Of a DNA stretch of 6,632 bases, positions 1-6,130 are shown piece by piece; the first letter of the stretch is position 1, and each line of letters opens with the position of its first letter. The notes under the pieces were generated by a model that saw only the letters and a list, made by a program, of their open reading frames with translations, did not search any database and had not been told where the DNA came from. This DNA comes from an uncultured Oscillospiraceae bacterium (lineage in GTDB: Bacteria; Bacillota; Clostridia; Oscillospirales; Oscillospiraceae). A program made the position numbers and the translations under genes. The stretch is from contig CAKTIH010000122.1 of assembly GCA_934565615.1 (NCBI GenBank), forward strand, positions 1 to 6,632. The letters are read 5' to 3'.

Positions 1-141
1 GCATTCTGTGGCCCGCTCCGAGACTTTGTGCGCTGATGTTTTGCGGATGTGCACACAGAACAGCAGCAATAAATCGCCGACTATAAAATAAGGGAGTTGA
101 AACCCTAGAGAAGCTGGGCCTTTTATAGATATTAATAGATG

Positions 142-153
142 TACTGATCAGTA
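142..153. promoter_or_regulatory. Perfect 12-bp palindrome upstream of toxin gene (possible operator)
   Basis: TACTGATCAGTA is its own reverse complement and lies 31 bases before the toxin start codon, in an AT-rich leader. A weak -10-like TATAAC (155-160) follows it, with only a poor -35 (TTAATA, 132-137) at 17 bp. The position would suit a repressor site that silences the toxin operon, but no regulator is encoded beside it. A 12-bp palindrome can also arise by chance, so function is inference. Confidence 0.3.
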
Positions 154-166
154 TTATAACTATTAA

Positions 167-172
167 AAGGAG
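167..172 (+). promoter_or_regulatory. Ribosome binding site of toxin gene, long spacing
   Basis: AAGGAG precedes the ATG at 185 by 12 bases, longer than the usual 5-9. No other in-frame start lies closer. The spacing suggests weaker initiation than for the immunity gene, which has AGGAGG seven bases before its ATG. A low toxin to immunity ratio would make sense for a toxin pair, but this is inferred from spacing only. Confidence 0.6.
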
Positions 173-184
173 AAAAAATAAATA

Positions 185-2344
185 ATGCAGCAAGGGGCTT
201 TCAGCAGAGCCGTTCAGAGCATAGTATCACGTGTGGCAGCGGCAGGCAAAACGGGTACGCAGAGGAGCAATGGAAAATCCGCGCAGGTTCAACAGCGGTC
301 ACCCAACAGGGTGGTCGACAACGGAGCGTCCGTGCGCAGCACGGGAATGCCAAGTTTTACTGAGTATAAGAACGCGGGGCAGAAGAGCACGGACTTTTCA
401 CCGATACCTACTCTAGAAGAACTGTATAACATCGTAAAGGGAAATACTGCTTCCACTGGGGGAGGAACATGGGATAGCAGCAGGCAAAGCGACAGTAACT
501 CAAGCAGTGCGGATAATCGTTTTCAGACCGAAAAAGCAGATGAGCCGTCAGAAAAGGCGGCAGAAGATACTTCCAAGAAAGACGTAGACTGGTGGACGCT
601 GGCCTACGGCGTGGCGGAGCAGGGAGCAAACGATTTTGTCGGTAACTTTACCAGCGCGCTGGATATGCTTGTCGGCGATTTTGCACAGGAGATGTGGGTG
701 CTGGGCGGGCTTATGTTCGGCGTAAGCGACGTTGGGACAAACCCGATCACTGCCGCCAACAACTATATGCAGGAAACGACGAAAAAGGAAGCGGAATATT
801 TTGCAAAAAATGCCTCAGGCAGCGAAACAGCGAAAAATCTGAATAAATACGGCACGGTCGTCGCATCTGCGATTCCGACGCTTGCTTTGGCAATGATGAC
901 AGGCGGGATGTCCAACGCCGGTATGGCGGAGAAAGGCATTGAAAAAGCCGCGTTTATGGTGAAGAGCACGGATTTCAGCAGATATATGGATATGGCGAAA
1001 ACCGTCTTAAAAGAAACCGCCAAGAATCCGAATGCGCAGATGGCATTCATACAAGGGGCTGGATACTCATATGAGATGGCGCTGGAGGAGGGAGCCTCGG
1101 AGACCGAGGCGGCACTGTTTTCAATATTGAACGGCGGCTTCAATTCGATCACCTCAGTAGGAGGAGGAAATAAAGACCTCGGCGGTATACAGTCCCTGCC
1201 GCAGAACGTAAAAACTGCACTGCAGGAGGGAAACTCTCCTGTCGTGATGGAGTATACGAAAAGCGTAGTTCAGGAGATCGGAGAGGGGCAGCTGCAGCGC
1301 TGGTTTGAAAAGACCATGCGGTCGATCTATGATCCGAATGTAAAGTTCGGCTCACTGTCAGATCCGAACGCAATATTCAACCCGAAGGATATGTGGGAAA
1401 CTGCGAAAGCTGATTTCATATCCGCTTCTGCGGCAGGCGGGGTCCATGCTTCGGCGAAGGCCGCGGAGAAGGGCCTGATGACGGCGGCAGGAAAAAGTTT
1501 TTCTAGGATCGACAGCTTCCGTTTTGCAAGAGAGCTTATGGAAGCATCTCCGGAATATTCGTTTGCTGACGCTATGGAGCAGGGACATCTGCTGCACAAG
1601 GCCACAACGGGGAATATGCTTAGCGCCAGTGAATTTGACCGCTTATCAATGACAAATCAGACTATTCAGCAGATGTTTACCGAAAGGACAAACATTCCGT
1701 TTTCTGTATATGACAATGCCGATGCGACTGTGCTGCGAAGGAAGTATGGTTCAGGCATTATAAAAGTGGCAAATAATGATGTAAGAGTGGGTAACTCACA
1801 GTTTGGGCTTATTGATTTATTTCGATCAGCGGGTTATAATGAAAATAAATCAAAGCTGCCGTATAAACACGCGGGCGGCTGGGATAACAGTGTGATAATC
1901 TCGGACGGGACACAGCTGAATAAAGGCATCCTTAAGCCTAACTGCTCATATGTTGCGGGTGAAAACAATTATATCTATAAAACAGATGAGCTTGGGAGAC
2001 AGTGCGGTGCAACAGCATGCCTGCAGTTGAAGAAGCATGACAAGCGAAAAGGAAATGTGGGCAAACCGGCCGACAAGCTTCCGGGAGACGAAGCAGGACA
2101 TTTATTCGCGGATATGTTCGGCGGATCAAGGTTTCTGGACAACCTGGTCGCGCAGTCGTTTAACGTGAACCGGAGCGAGTACAGAAAGATGGAAAACATC
2201 TGGCAAAGGGCGCTGAAAGGCGGCAAATCGGTTTATGTCGATATCGACCTCAACTATGAAGGCAACAGTTTCAGACCGACATCATTCGATATCACATATT
2301 ACATAGACGGAGAACATACGATGCTGCGTATATATAACGAATAA
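185..2344 (+). CDS. Polymorphic-toxin-like protein with C-terminal DNA/RNA non-specific endonuclease domain
   Basis: A 719-residue protein. Residues 1-130 are Ser/Asn/Gln/Lys-rich and look disordered, with no signal peptide. Residues 134-430 form an Ala/Gly/Met-rich, probably helical body (it includes DWWTLAYGVAEQGANDF and a hydrophobic stretch at 222-240) of a kind I associate with phage- or mobile-element-linked clostridial proteins. Residues 480-587 are a linker. Residues about 588-713 match the Endonuclea_NS_2 type of beta-beta-alpha-metal nuclease: YKTDELGR, then GDEAGHL with putative general base His639, then NVNRSEYRKMEN. Asn662 and Glu670 keep the eight-residue offset of the metal-site Asn and Glu of Serratia nuclease, and FRPTSFDITY follows. 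Such domains cut DNA and RNA without sequence specificity. The active-site residues appear intact. The next gene is a SUFU-type immunity candidate. I see no LXG or WXG100 head, RHS repeats or filamentous repeats, so the delivery route is unknown. The nuclease assignment is firm; secretion and target are inference. Confidence 0.88.
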   Translation: MQQGAFSRAVQSIVSRVAAAGKTGTQRSNGKSAQVQQRSPNRVVDNGASVRSTGMPSFTEYKNAGQKSTDFSPIPTLEELYNIVKGNTASTGGGTWDSSRQSDSNSSSADNRFQTEKADEPSEKAAEDTSKKDVDWWTLAYGVAEQGANDFVGNFTSALDMLVGDFAQEMWVLGGLMFGVSDVGTNPITAANNYMQETTKKEAEYFAKNASGSETAKNLNKYGTVVASAIPTLALAMMTGGMSNAGMAEKGIEKAAFMVKSTDFSRYMDMAKTVLKETAKNPNAQMAFIQGAGYSYEMALEEGASETEAALFSILNGGFNSITSVGGGNKDLGGIQSLPQNVKTALQEGNSPVVMEYTKSVVQEIGEGQLQRWFEKTMRSIYDPNVKFGSLSDPNAIFNPKDMWETAKADFISASAAGGVHASAKAAEKGLMTAAGKSFSRIDSFRFARELMEASPEYSFADAMEQGHLLHKATTGNMLSASEFDRLSMTNQTIQQMFTERTNIPFSVYDNADATVLRRKYGSGIIKVANNDVRVGNSQFGLIDLFRSAGYNENKSKLPYKHAGGWDNSVIISDGTQLNKGILKPNCSYVAGENNYIYKTDELGRQCGATACLQLKKHDKRKGNVGKPADKLPGDEAGHLFADMFGGSRFLDNLVAQSFNVNRSEYRKMENIWQRALKGGKSVYVDIDLNYEGNSFRPTSFDITYYIDGEHTMLRIYNE

Positions 2345-2351
2345 ACACTTC

Positions 2352-2357
2352 AGGAGG
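2352..2357 (+). promoter_or_regulatory. Strong ribosome binding site of immunity gene
   Basis: AGGAGG lies seven bases before the ATG at 2365, in the 20-base gap after the toxin stop codon. It fixes the start and supports translation of the immunity protein from the same mRNA as the toxin, probably more efficiently than the toxin itself. Confidence 0.85.
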
Positions 2358-2364
2358 TGCGGTC

Positions 2365-3603
2365 ATGTACTATAACGACAGCGACCAGGCGCGGGAGAGC
2401 GGGCTGAGAAGGGCTTTCGTAGAAAGCACGCGGGAGCTCATAAAATGCGTGAACACGCTGGCGGCGGGGGCGGCAGAGAAGGCTTACTGCTATCTGAACC
2501 TCTGCGGGATGGATGTGTTCACGGGCTGCTTCTTCGTTGACGGGGACGGCAGGGCTTCGCTTTCCCCGGCGTTGCTGGGGAAAAAGCAGGGAATATTCGA
2601 GACGGTCATGACCACGCAGGCAAGAAAGCTGCGCGGAGCGTACATTGAATATGCCGACGATATCCCGGGAGAGTTCTTCCTTGACTTTGATATCGGCGCG
2701 AAGAAGCCGCACTGCCTTACCGGGAGCGAGAAATACCCGAAGCATGATGAGGCGCTGCTGCATTTCTATTCATGGGCGCGCGAATACGGCGCGGACACGC
2801 CGACGATCCCGCTCACCGAGCTGACCATGAGAGACCGCATCCGTATACGCCGGGGGAAAATGCTGCCGTATGTCGAGTTCGTACACCCGACGGAGAAAGC
2901 CACCGAGATGAACCTCAAGTGGTACAGCTCCACGGCGAAGAGAATAGACGAGGCAAAGGGAAAGTATGACGGCAGCGAACCGTCCGACGCGGTATACGGC
3001 GACGGATGGCTCGCCATAGAAAAGGAGTTCGAGCGCATCTATCCCGGACAGACGGAGCCGAAGCACTACGCGCCGCTTATAAAGTTCGAGTTCGGCGGCA
3101 GGGATCCGCTGGACGGCATAAGCGTATACGACGGCGGGGACTGCTGGCACTTTGTGTCGTTTGGACTGAGCGCGCTGGCCGAACCGGATATAGAGAGCGA
3201 CGAGGGCGTCAGCGGCTACGGCATGGAGTTCACGCTCCGGCTGAAGAAGCAGGGCTTTGCCGATGAAGAGCTGGAGCTGGAGAACATCTGCGGTATCTTC
3301 CAGCAGATTGCCGCGGTCACGTTTGAGACGAATGAGCTTTTCCTGCCGTACGAATACCTCAGCTCCGGTCAGACCGTGGGCGTGGACGCGCAGCACGAGT
3401 CGGGCATAACCGGCTTCATCACCGTGCCGGACGTCAAGGCACAGCCTATCACGACGCCGTTCGGCGCGCTGGAATTTGTCGAGTTCATCGGCGTGACAAA
3501 GGCAGAGCTTGACGCGGTGCAGAATAAGTGCCTGACGGTCGAGGAGCTGTACAAAAAGCTCGGCAGCGACCTCACCGATTACCGGCGCGAGAGCGTAATA
3601 TGA
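2365..3603 (+). CDS. SUFU (Suppressor of fused) domain protein, probable immunity protein to the upstream nuclease toxin
   Basis: A 412-residue soluble protein with no signal peptide or membrane segment. Residues about 209-405 read as a bacterial SUFU domain: YGDGWLAIEKEFERIYPG, then HYAPLIKFEFGGRDPLDGIS, WHFVSFGLS, SGYGMEFTLRL, and GQTVGVDAQHESGITGF. In bacteria, SUFU-family proteins are recurrent immunity proteins of polymorphic toxin systems, especially beside nuclease toxins, where they bind and block the toxin in the cytoplasm. Residues 1-135 form a separate acidic alpha/beta-looking region (CYLNLCGMDVFTGCFFVDGD, then AYIEYADDIPGEFFLDFDIG) that I cannot assign; a DUF600/YezG-like immunity fold is a weak guess. 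Residues 150-205 bridge the two parts. The gene follows the toxin by 20 bases and ends just before a terminator, so the two form an operon. The SUFU call is firm; immunity to this particular toxin is inferred from adjacency and family precedent. Confidence 0.87.
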   Translation: MYYNDSDQARESGLRRAFVESTRELIKCVNTLAAGAAEKAYCYLNLCGMDVFTGCFFVDGDGRASLSPALLGKKQGIFETVMTTQARKLRGAYIEYADDIPGEFFLDFDIGAKKPHCLTGSEKYPKHDEALLHFYSWAREYGADTPTIPLTELTMRDRIRIRRGKMLPYVEFVHPTEKATEMNLKWYSSTAKRIDEAKGKYDGSEPSDAVYGDGWLAIEKEFERIYPGQTEPKHYAPLIKFEFGGRDPLDGISVYDGGDCWHFVSFGLSALAEPDIESDEGVSGYGMEFTLRLKKQGFADEELELENICGIFQQIAAVTFETNELFLPYEYLSSGQTVGVDAQHESGITGFITVPDVKAQPITTPFGALEFVEFIGVTKAELDAVQNKCLTVEELYKKLGSDLTDYRRESVI

Positions 3604-3607
3604 TACG

Positions 3608-3648
3608 AAAACTGCCGCACAGCACGTTTGGTGCTATGCGGCAGTTTT
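3608..3648. terminator. Bidirectional intrinsic terminator between convergent genes
   Basis: Two 18-base arms (3608-3625 and 3631-3648) pair with one mismatch around a GTTTG loop. The stem begins with AAAA and ends with TTTT, so a run of U's follows the GC-rich part on either strand. It lies four bases after the SUFU stop codon and 17 bases beyond the MATE stop codon, and would end both convergent transcripts. Confidence 0.88.
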
Positions 3649-3665
3649 GCGCTTGGAAACATATT

Positions 3666-5045
3666 TCAGACGGATTCCGTGCCCTCGGTATCGAGCGCCC
3701 GCATCGCCTTTTTGAACTCGACGGAGAACATCACCGCCGTGAAGCAGACCGCGATAAAGTCCGCGACAGGTTCGGCTGTGTATACGCCGGTCGTCTTGTC
3801 CGCGATGAACTGCGGCATGATGTATATCAGCGGCAGCAGCAGGACAAACTTGCGCATCACCGCCACGATTATCGAGCAGCCCGCGAAGCCTATCGAGACG
3901 AAAGTCATCTGGCAGGCGATCTGTATCCCGAACATGAACAGCGCGCCGCAGTATATGCGCAGCGCCTTTTTCGTGAACAGAATAAGCGCGGCATCAGACG
4001 AGAACATGCCGGCGAAGAGCCCGGGGAAGAGCATTACGAGCGCCCACAGTGTGACCGAATAGCACAGGCAGACCCGGAGCAGCAGCCGGAACGTGCTCCT
4101 GACGCGCTCGGCGGAGCGCGCGCCGTAGTTGTAGCTGAGTATCGGCTGCGCGCCCTGGGCTATGCCCTGAAGCGGCAGCATCGCAAGCTGCATGACGCTT
4201 GTAAGGATCGTCATCGCGCCGACCGCGATATCTCCGCCGTACTTGAGCAGGGAGGAGTTGAAGCACACGGAAATAACGCTCTCGCTCGCCTGCATCACGA
4301 AGCTTGCCGCGCCGAGCGCGACGCAGGGCAGGACGAGCTTTGCGCCGGGGAAGAGGTTCTCCGCGCGCAGCGAGAGCATCGTCTTTTTCCCGCGCAGGAA
4401 GGAGAGCACCCACACGCAGGACAGGCACTGGGATATCACTGTCGCGAGCGCCGCGCCGCGCACGCCCATGCCGAGGGCGAAGATGAACACCGGGTCGAGC
4501 ACGATGTTCGTCACCGCGCCGATGAGCACCGTGTACATGCCGACGCTCGCAAAGCCCTGCGCCGTGATGAACGCGTTCATACCGAGCGTAAGCTGCACGA
4601 ACACCGTGCCCAGCGCGTATATGTTCATGTAGTCCGCGGCGTAGCCGATGGTGTTCTCGCTTGCGCCGAAGGCCAGCAGCAGGTCGCGCCCCCATATCAG
4701 CAGCACCGCCGTCAGCACCGCGGAAATGCCCAGCTGAAGCGTGAAGCAGCCGCCGAGGGTCTTTTCGGCACTGTCATGATCGCCGCGTCCCATGAATATC
4801 GACGCGCGCGGCGCGCCGCCCGTTGCGGAGAAGGACGCGAAGGCCGACACGACAAGGATGATCGGCATGCATACGCCGACGCCCGTCAGCGCAAGGCTGC
4901 CGTCGCCGGGCATGTGCCCGATGTATATGCGGTCGACGATGTTATAGAGCATGTTCACAAGCTGCGCGATGACTGTCGGTACCGCGAGCTTTAAAAGCAG
5001 CTTGCCGATAGGCTCCGTGCCGAGAAAGGTTTTGTCCTGATCCAT
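3666..5045 (-). CDS. MATE family multidrug efflux transporter (MepA-like)
   Basis: A 459-residue integral membrane protein of normal MATE length, with about twelve hydrophobic segments in two six-helix halves. MATE pumps export cationic drugs, dyes or metabolites using an inward Na+ or H+ gradient. Family marks include the N-terminal EPIGKLLLKLAVPTVIAQLV and NIVDRIYIGHMPGDG (Asp38 in the first helix), GRGDHDSAEKTLG near 87-98, TNIVLDPVFIFALGMGVRGAA near 179-199, and the second-half PLQGIAQGAQPILSYNYGAR (291-310), typical of the MepA branch. I chose the ATG at 5045 because AGGGTG lies six bases before it. A GTG at 5054 would add three residues (MHL) but falls inside that ribosome binding site. 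The gene runs convergently to the SUFU gene, diverges from the membrane protein at 5203, and has its own promoter. The substrate cannot be read from the sequence. Confidence 0.93.
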   Translation of the reverse strand: MDQDKTFLGTEPIGKLLLKLAVPTVIAQLVNMLYNIVDRIYIGHMPGDGSLALTGVGVCMPIILVVSAFASFSATGGAPRASIFMGRGDHDSAEKTLGGCFTLQLGISAVLTAVLLIWGRDLLLAFGASENTIGYAADYMNIYALGTVFVQLTLGMNAFITAQGFASVGMYTVLIGAVTNIVLDPVFIFALGMGVRGAALATVISQCLSCVWVLSFLRGKKTMLSLRAENLFPGAKLVLPCVALGAASFVMQASESVISVCFNSSLLKYGGDIAVGAMTILTSVMQLAMLPLQGIAQGAQPILSYNYGARSAERVRSTFRLLLRVCLCYSVTLWALVMLFPGLFAGMFSSDAALILFTKKALRIYCGALFMFGIQIACQMTFVSIGFAGCSIIVAVMRKFVLLLPLIYIMPQFIADKTTGVYTAEPVADFIAVCFTAVMFSVEFKKAMRALDTEGTESV

Positions 5046-5051
5046 GAGATG

Positions 5052-5057
5052 CACCCT
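5052..5057 (-). promoter_or_regulatory. Ribosome binding site of MATE gene
   Basis: On the minus strand AGGGTG lies six bases before the ATG at 5045. It favours that start over the GTG at 5054, which overlaps this motif. Confidence 0.55.
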
Positions 5058-5080
5058 GTTTCTTCTAAGCTTATCACAGC

Positions 5081-5110
5081 ATTGTACCCCCTGCGGCGCT
5101 GACTTTTCAA
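5081..5110 (-). promoter_or_regulatory. Promoter of MATE gene
   Basis: On the minus strand, -35 TTGAAA (5105-5110) and -10 TACAAT (5081-5086) are separated by 18 bp, giving a 5' leader of about 30 bases. The -35 overlaps a small inverted repeat, TGACTT-TTC-AAGTCA (5100-5114), which could be a regulator site. The spacer next to the -10 carries a run of five G's. Confidence 0.65.
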
Positions 5111-5143
5111 GTCACAATTTATTGATTTTTTGCCCGGAAACGG

Positions 5144-5172
5144 TTGACCTCGCCGACGCAATGATGTAAAGT
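5144..5172 (+). promoter_or_regulatory. Promoter of membrane-protein gene
   Basis: -35 TTGACC (5144-5149) and -10 TAAAGT (5167-5172) are separated by 17 bp and lie about 30 bases before the start codon. The -10 is preceded by ATG, as in the promoter at 6030-6058. The site is divergent from the MATE promoter, with 33 bases between the two -35 boxes. Confidence 0.7.
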
Positions 5173-5188
5173 GGAAATATCAAAATAT

Positions 5189-5194
5189 AGGAGA
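5189..5194 (+). promoter_or_regulatory. Ribosome binding site of membrane-protein gene
   Basis: AGGAGA lies eight bases before the ATG at 5203. It decides for this plus-strand gene over the longer open frame on the minus strand. Confidence 0.75.
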
Positions 5195-5202
5195 CGTGTA
5201 AT

Positions 5203-6033
5203 ATGCTCTGGAAAATTTGCCTTAAAAGATTCCGCTGGTTCATATACTGCCTCGTCCTTGCCGTCCTGTTCGCGCTGCCCGCCGCGTATGGCGACGGGGA
5301 ATCCGGCGGCGCATTCGGCGCGATAGCGTTCTTTATCTTCGTGCCCGCGGCCTTTGTCGCCTTCGTGTGGGCGGCCTATGCCGCCGTGCGCGACATCATC
5401 AATGTGCGTCGCGGCGGCGCGCTGCCCGAGGATAAGCCCTCGGTGGTTTCCACGGCAGCCGGTAAGCTGCGCGATGAAGCCGCCGTTGTCAACGAGCTTG
5501 ACTCCCATGGCAGGACGAAGTATTTTATCCTCCGCATCCTTGGTGTGCTGCTGGTCGTCGTCGGCCTCGCGCTTATTATCAAAGACGCTGTTGTTATCGG
5601 CACCATTGTGCTCATCGCAGGCGGCGCGCTCTGGATCGCGGCCTCGCCTAAGAGCTTCAACGAGACGACCGACGGCATGAAGATGATCACCTGCCCGAAG
5701 GAAATGACCATCGAGGAGCTTTATAACGGCATCCGCGGCATGAGCACTGCGCTCGGCGCACCGTATATCGGCAGGGTCAAGACCATCCCGGGCGACACTA
5801 TCCTCTTCGGGCCCGACGCCGACGGCTGGTTTGCATACATATACAAGGCGCTCGACGGCAGGAGCTTCTACGCCGCGCTGAGCGATTTCACCGCGACGAT
5901 CGAGACGCCCGCCCCGGATCCCGCACCGGACGCGGCGGATGACGGTGAAAGAGAGACGGATTACGACGGCGTACTTGAGGAGATATACACCGCCGTGAAG
6001 CACTGCGCCGACCGTGCGCGCACCGGGGCTTGA
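5203..6033 (+). CDS. Uncharacterised integral membrane protein, four predicted helices
   Basis: A 276-residue protein that I do not recognise. Hydrophobic segments lie near residues 12-29, 37-62, 107-126 and 129-147, arranged as two hairpins. A charged loop of about 45 residues separates them (RRGGALPEDKP, then KLRDEAAVVNELDSHGRTK). Residues 150-235 form a soluble, probably cytoplasmic domain (EMTIEELYNGIRGM, then GPDADGWFAYIYKALDGRSFY), followed by a Pro/Asp/Ala-rich stretch (235-250) and a short C-terminal helix. The N-terminus is basic (KICLKRFRW), consistent with an inside N-terminus. The start is supported by AGGAGA eight bases before the ATG and a promoter just upstream. No catalytic motif is visible. 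The longer minus-strand reading frame over this region is a shadow of its codon bias. Confidence 0.8.
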   Translation: MLWKICLKRFRWFIYCLVLAVLFALPAAYGDGESGGAFGAIAFFIFVPAAFVAFVWAAYAAVRDIINVRRGGALPEDKPSVVSTAAGKLRDEAAVVNELDSHGRTKYFILRILGVLLVVVGLALIIKDAVVIGTIVLIAGGALWIAASPKSFNETTDGMKMITCPKEMTIEELYNGIRGMSTALGAPYIGRVKTIPGDTILFGPDADGWFAYIYKALDGRSFYAALSDFTATIETPAPDPAPDAADDGERETDYDGVLEEIYTAVKHCADRARTGA

Positions 6034-6058
6034 CTTGCACACGGGCTTCATGTAAAAT
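6030..6058 (+). promoter_or_regulatory. Promoter of CsoR-family gene, overlapping the upstream stop codon
   Basis: -35 TTGACT (6030-6035) contains the TGA stop of the membrane-protein gene. A 17-bp spacer leads to -10 TAAAAT (6053-6058). Transcription would start near 6065, ten bases before a terminator-like hairpin and about 66 bases before the repressor start codon. The boxes resemble those at 5144-5172. Confidence 0.68.
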
Positions 6059-6074
6059 ACACAGGATAACCAAG

Positions 6075-6113
6075 GACACGCCTAAAGGCCGTCTGGCCAA
6101 AGGCGTGTCTTTT
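6075..6113 (+). terminator. Terminator-like hairpin; ends the membrane-protein transcript and lies in the csoR-like leader
   Basis: GACACGCCT (6075-6083) pairs perfectly with AGGCGTGTC (6101-6109). An inner GGCC/GGCC stem closes a GTCT loop beyond an A-rich internal loop, and TTTT follows at 6110-6113. It is well placed to terminate the upstream gene. Because a good promoter lies before it, it also sits in the leader of the next gene and could act as an attenuator. The U-tract is short, so partial read-through is plausible. The sequence 6109-6120 is itself a palindrome (CTTTTATAAAAG). Confidence 0.75.
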
Positions 6114-6116
6114 ATA

Positions 6117-6124
6117 AAAGAGGA
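6117..6124 (+). promoter_or_regulatory. Ribosome binding site of CsoR-family gene
   Basis: AAAGAGGA lies six bases before the ATG at 6131, directly after the U-tract of the leader hairpin. Hairpin formation leaves it free, so any control by the hairpin would act on transcription rather than by hiding the site. Confidence 0.6.
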
Positions 6125-6130
6125 TAAATT

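Noticed and set aside
1..91. Possible tail of an upstream gene in one of the plus-strand frames
   Set aside because: Three frames stay open for 11-29 codons but none shows a recognisable end, so no choice can be supported.
97..129. Promoter TTGAAA (97-102) with TATAGA (124-129) for the toxin
   Set aside because: The spacer would be 21 bp, too long for a normal promoter. The real toxin promoter could not be fixed.
2770..3396. 208-codon open frame on the minus strand inside the SUFU gene
   Set aside because: A shadow of the SUFU coding frame, which shows clear domain motifs.
3528..4994. 488-codon open frame on the plus strand
   Set aside because: It lies antisense to the MATE gene, has His/Arg/Glu-rich low-complexity composition with no domain, and results from high-GC codon bias. 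The MATE frame has family motifs, a promoter and a ribosome binding site.
5081..5098. CsoR/RcnR-like operator in the G-run next to the MATE -10
   Set aside because: The run of five G's beside TAC recalls such sites, but the flanking inverted repeats needed for a convincing call are missing.
5119..6051. 310-codon open frame on the minus strand, longer than the opposite gene
   Set aside because: Arg/Gly/His-rich shadow composition with no membrane or catalytic pattern. The plus-strand frame has coherent membrane helices, a promoter and AGGAGA at the right spacing.
6065..6130. Metal riboswitch in the csoR-like leader
   Set aside because: At about 66 bases with a single hairpin, it is too short and simple for a known metal riboswitch aptamer, and no known core is seen.
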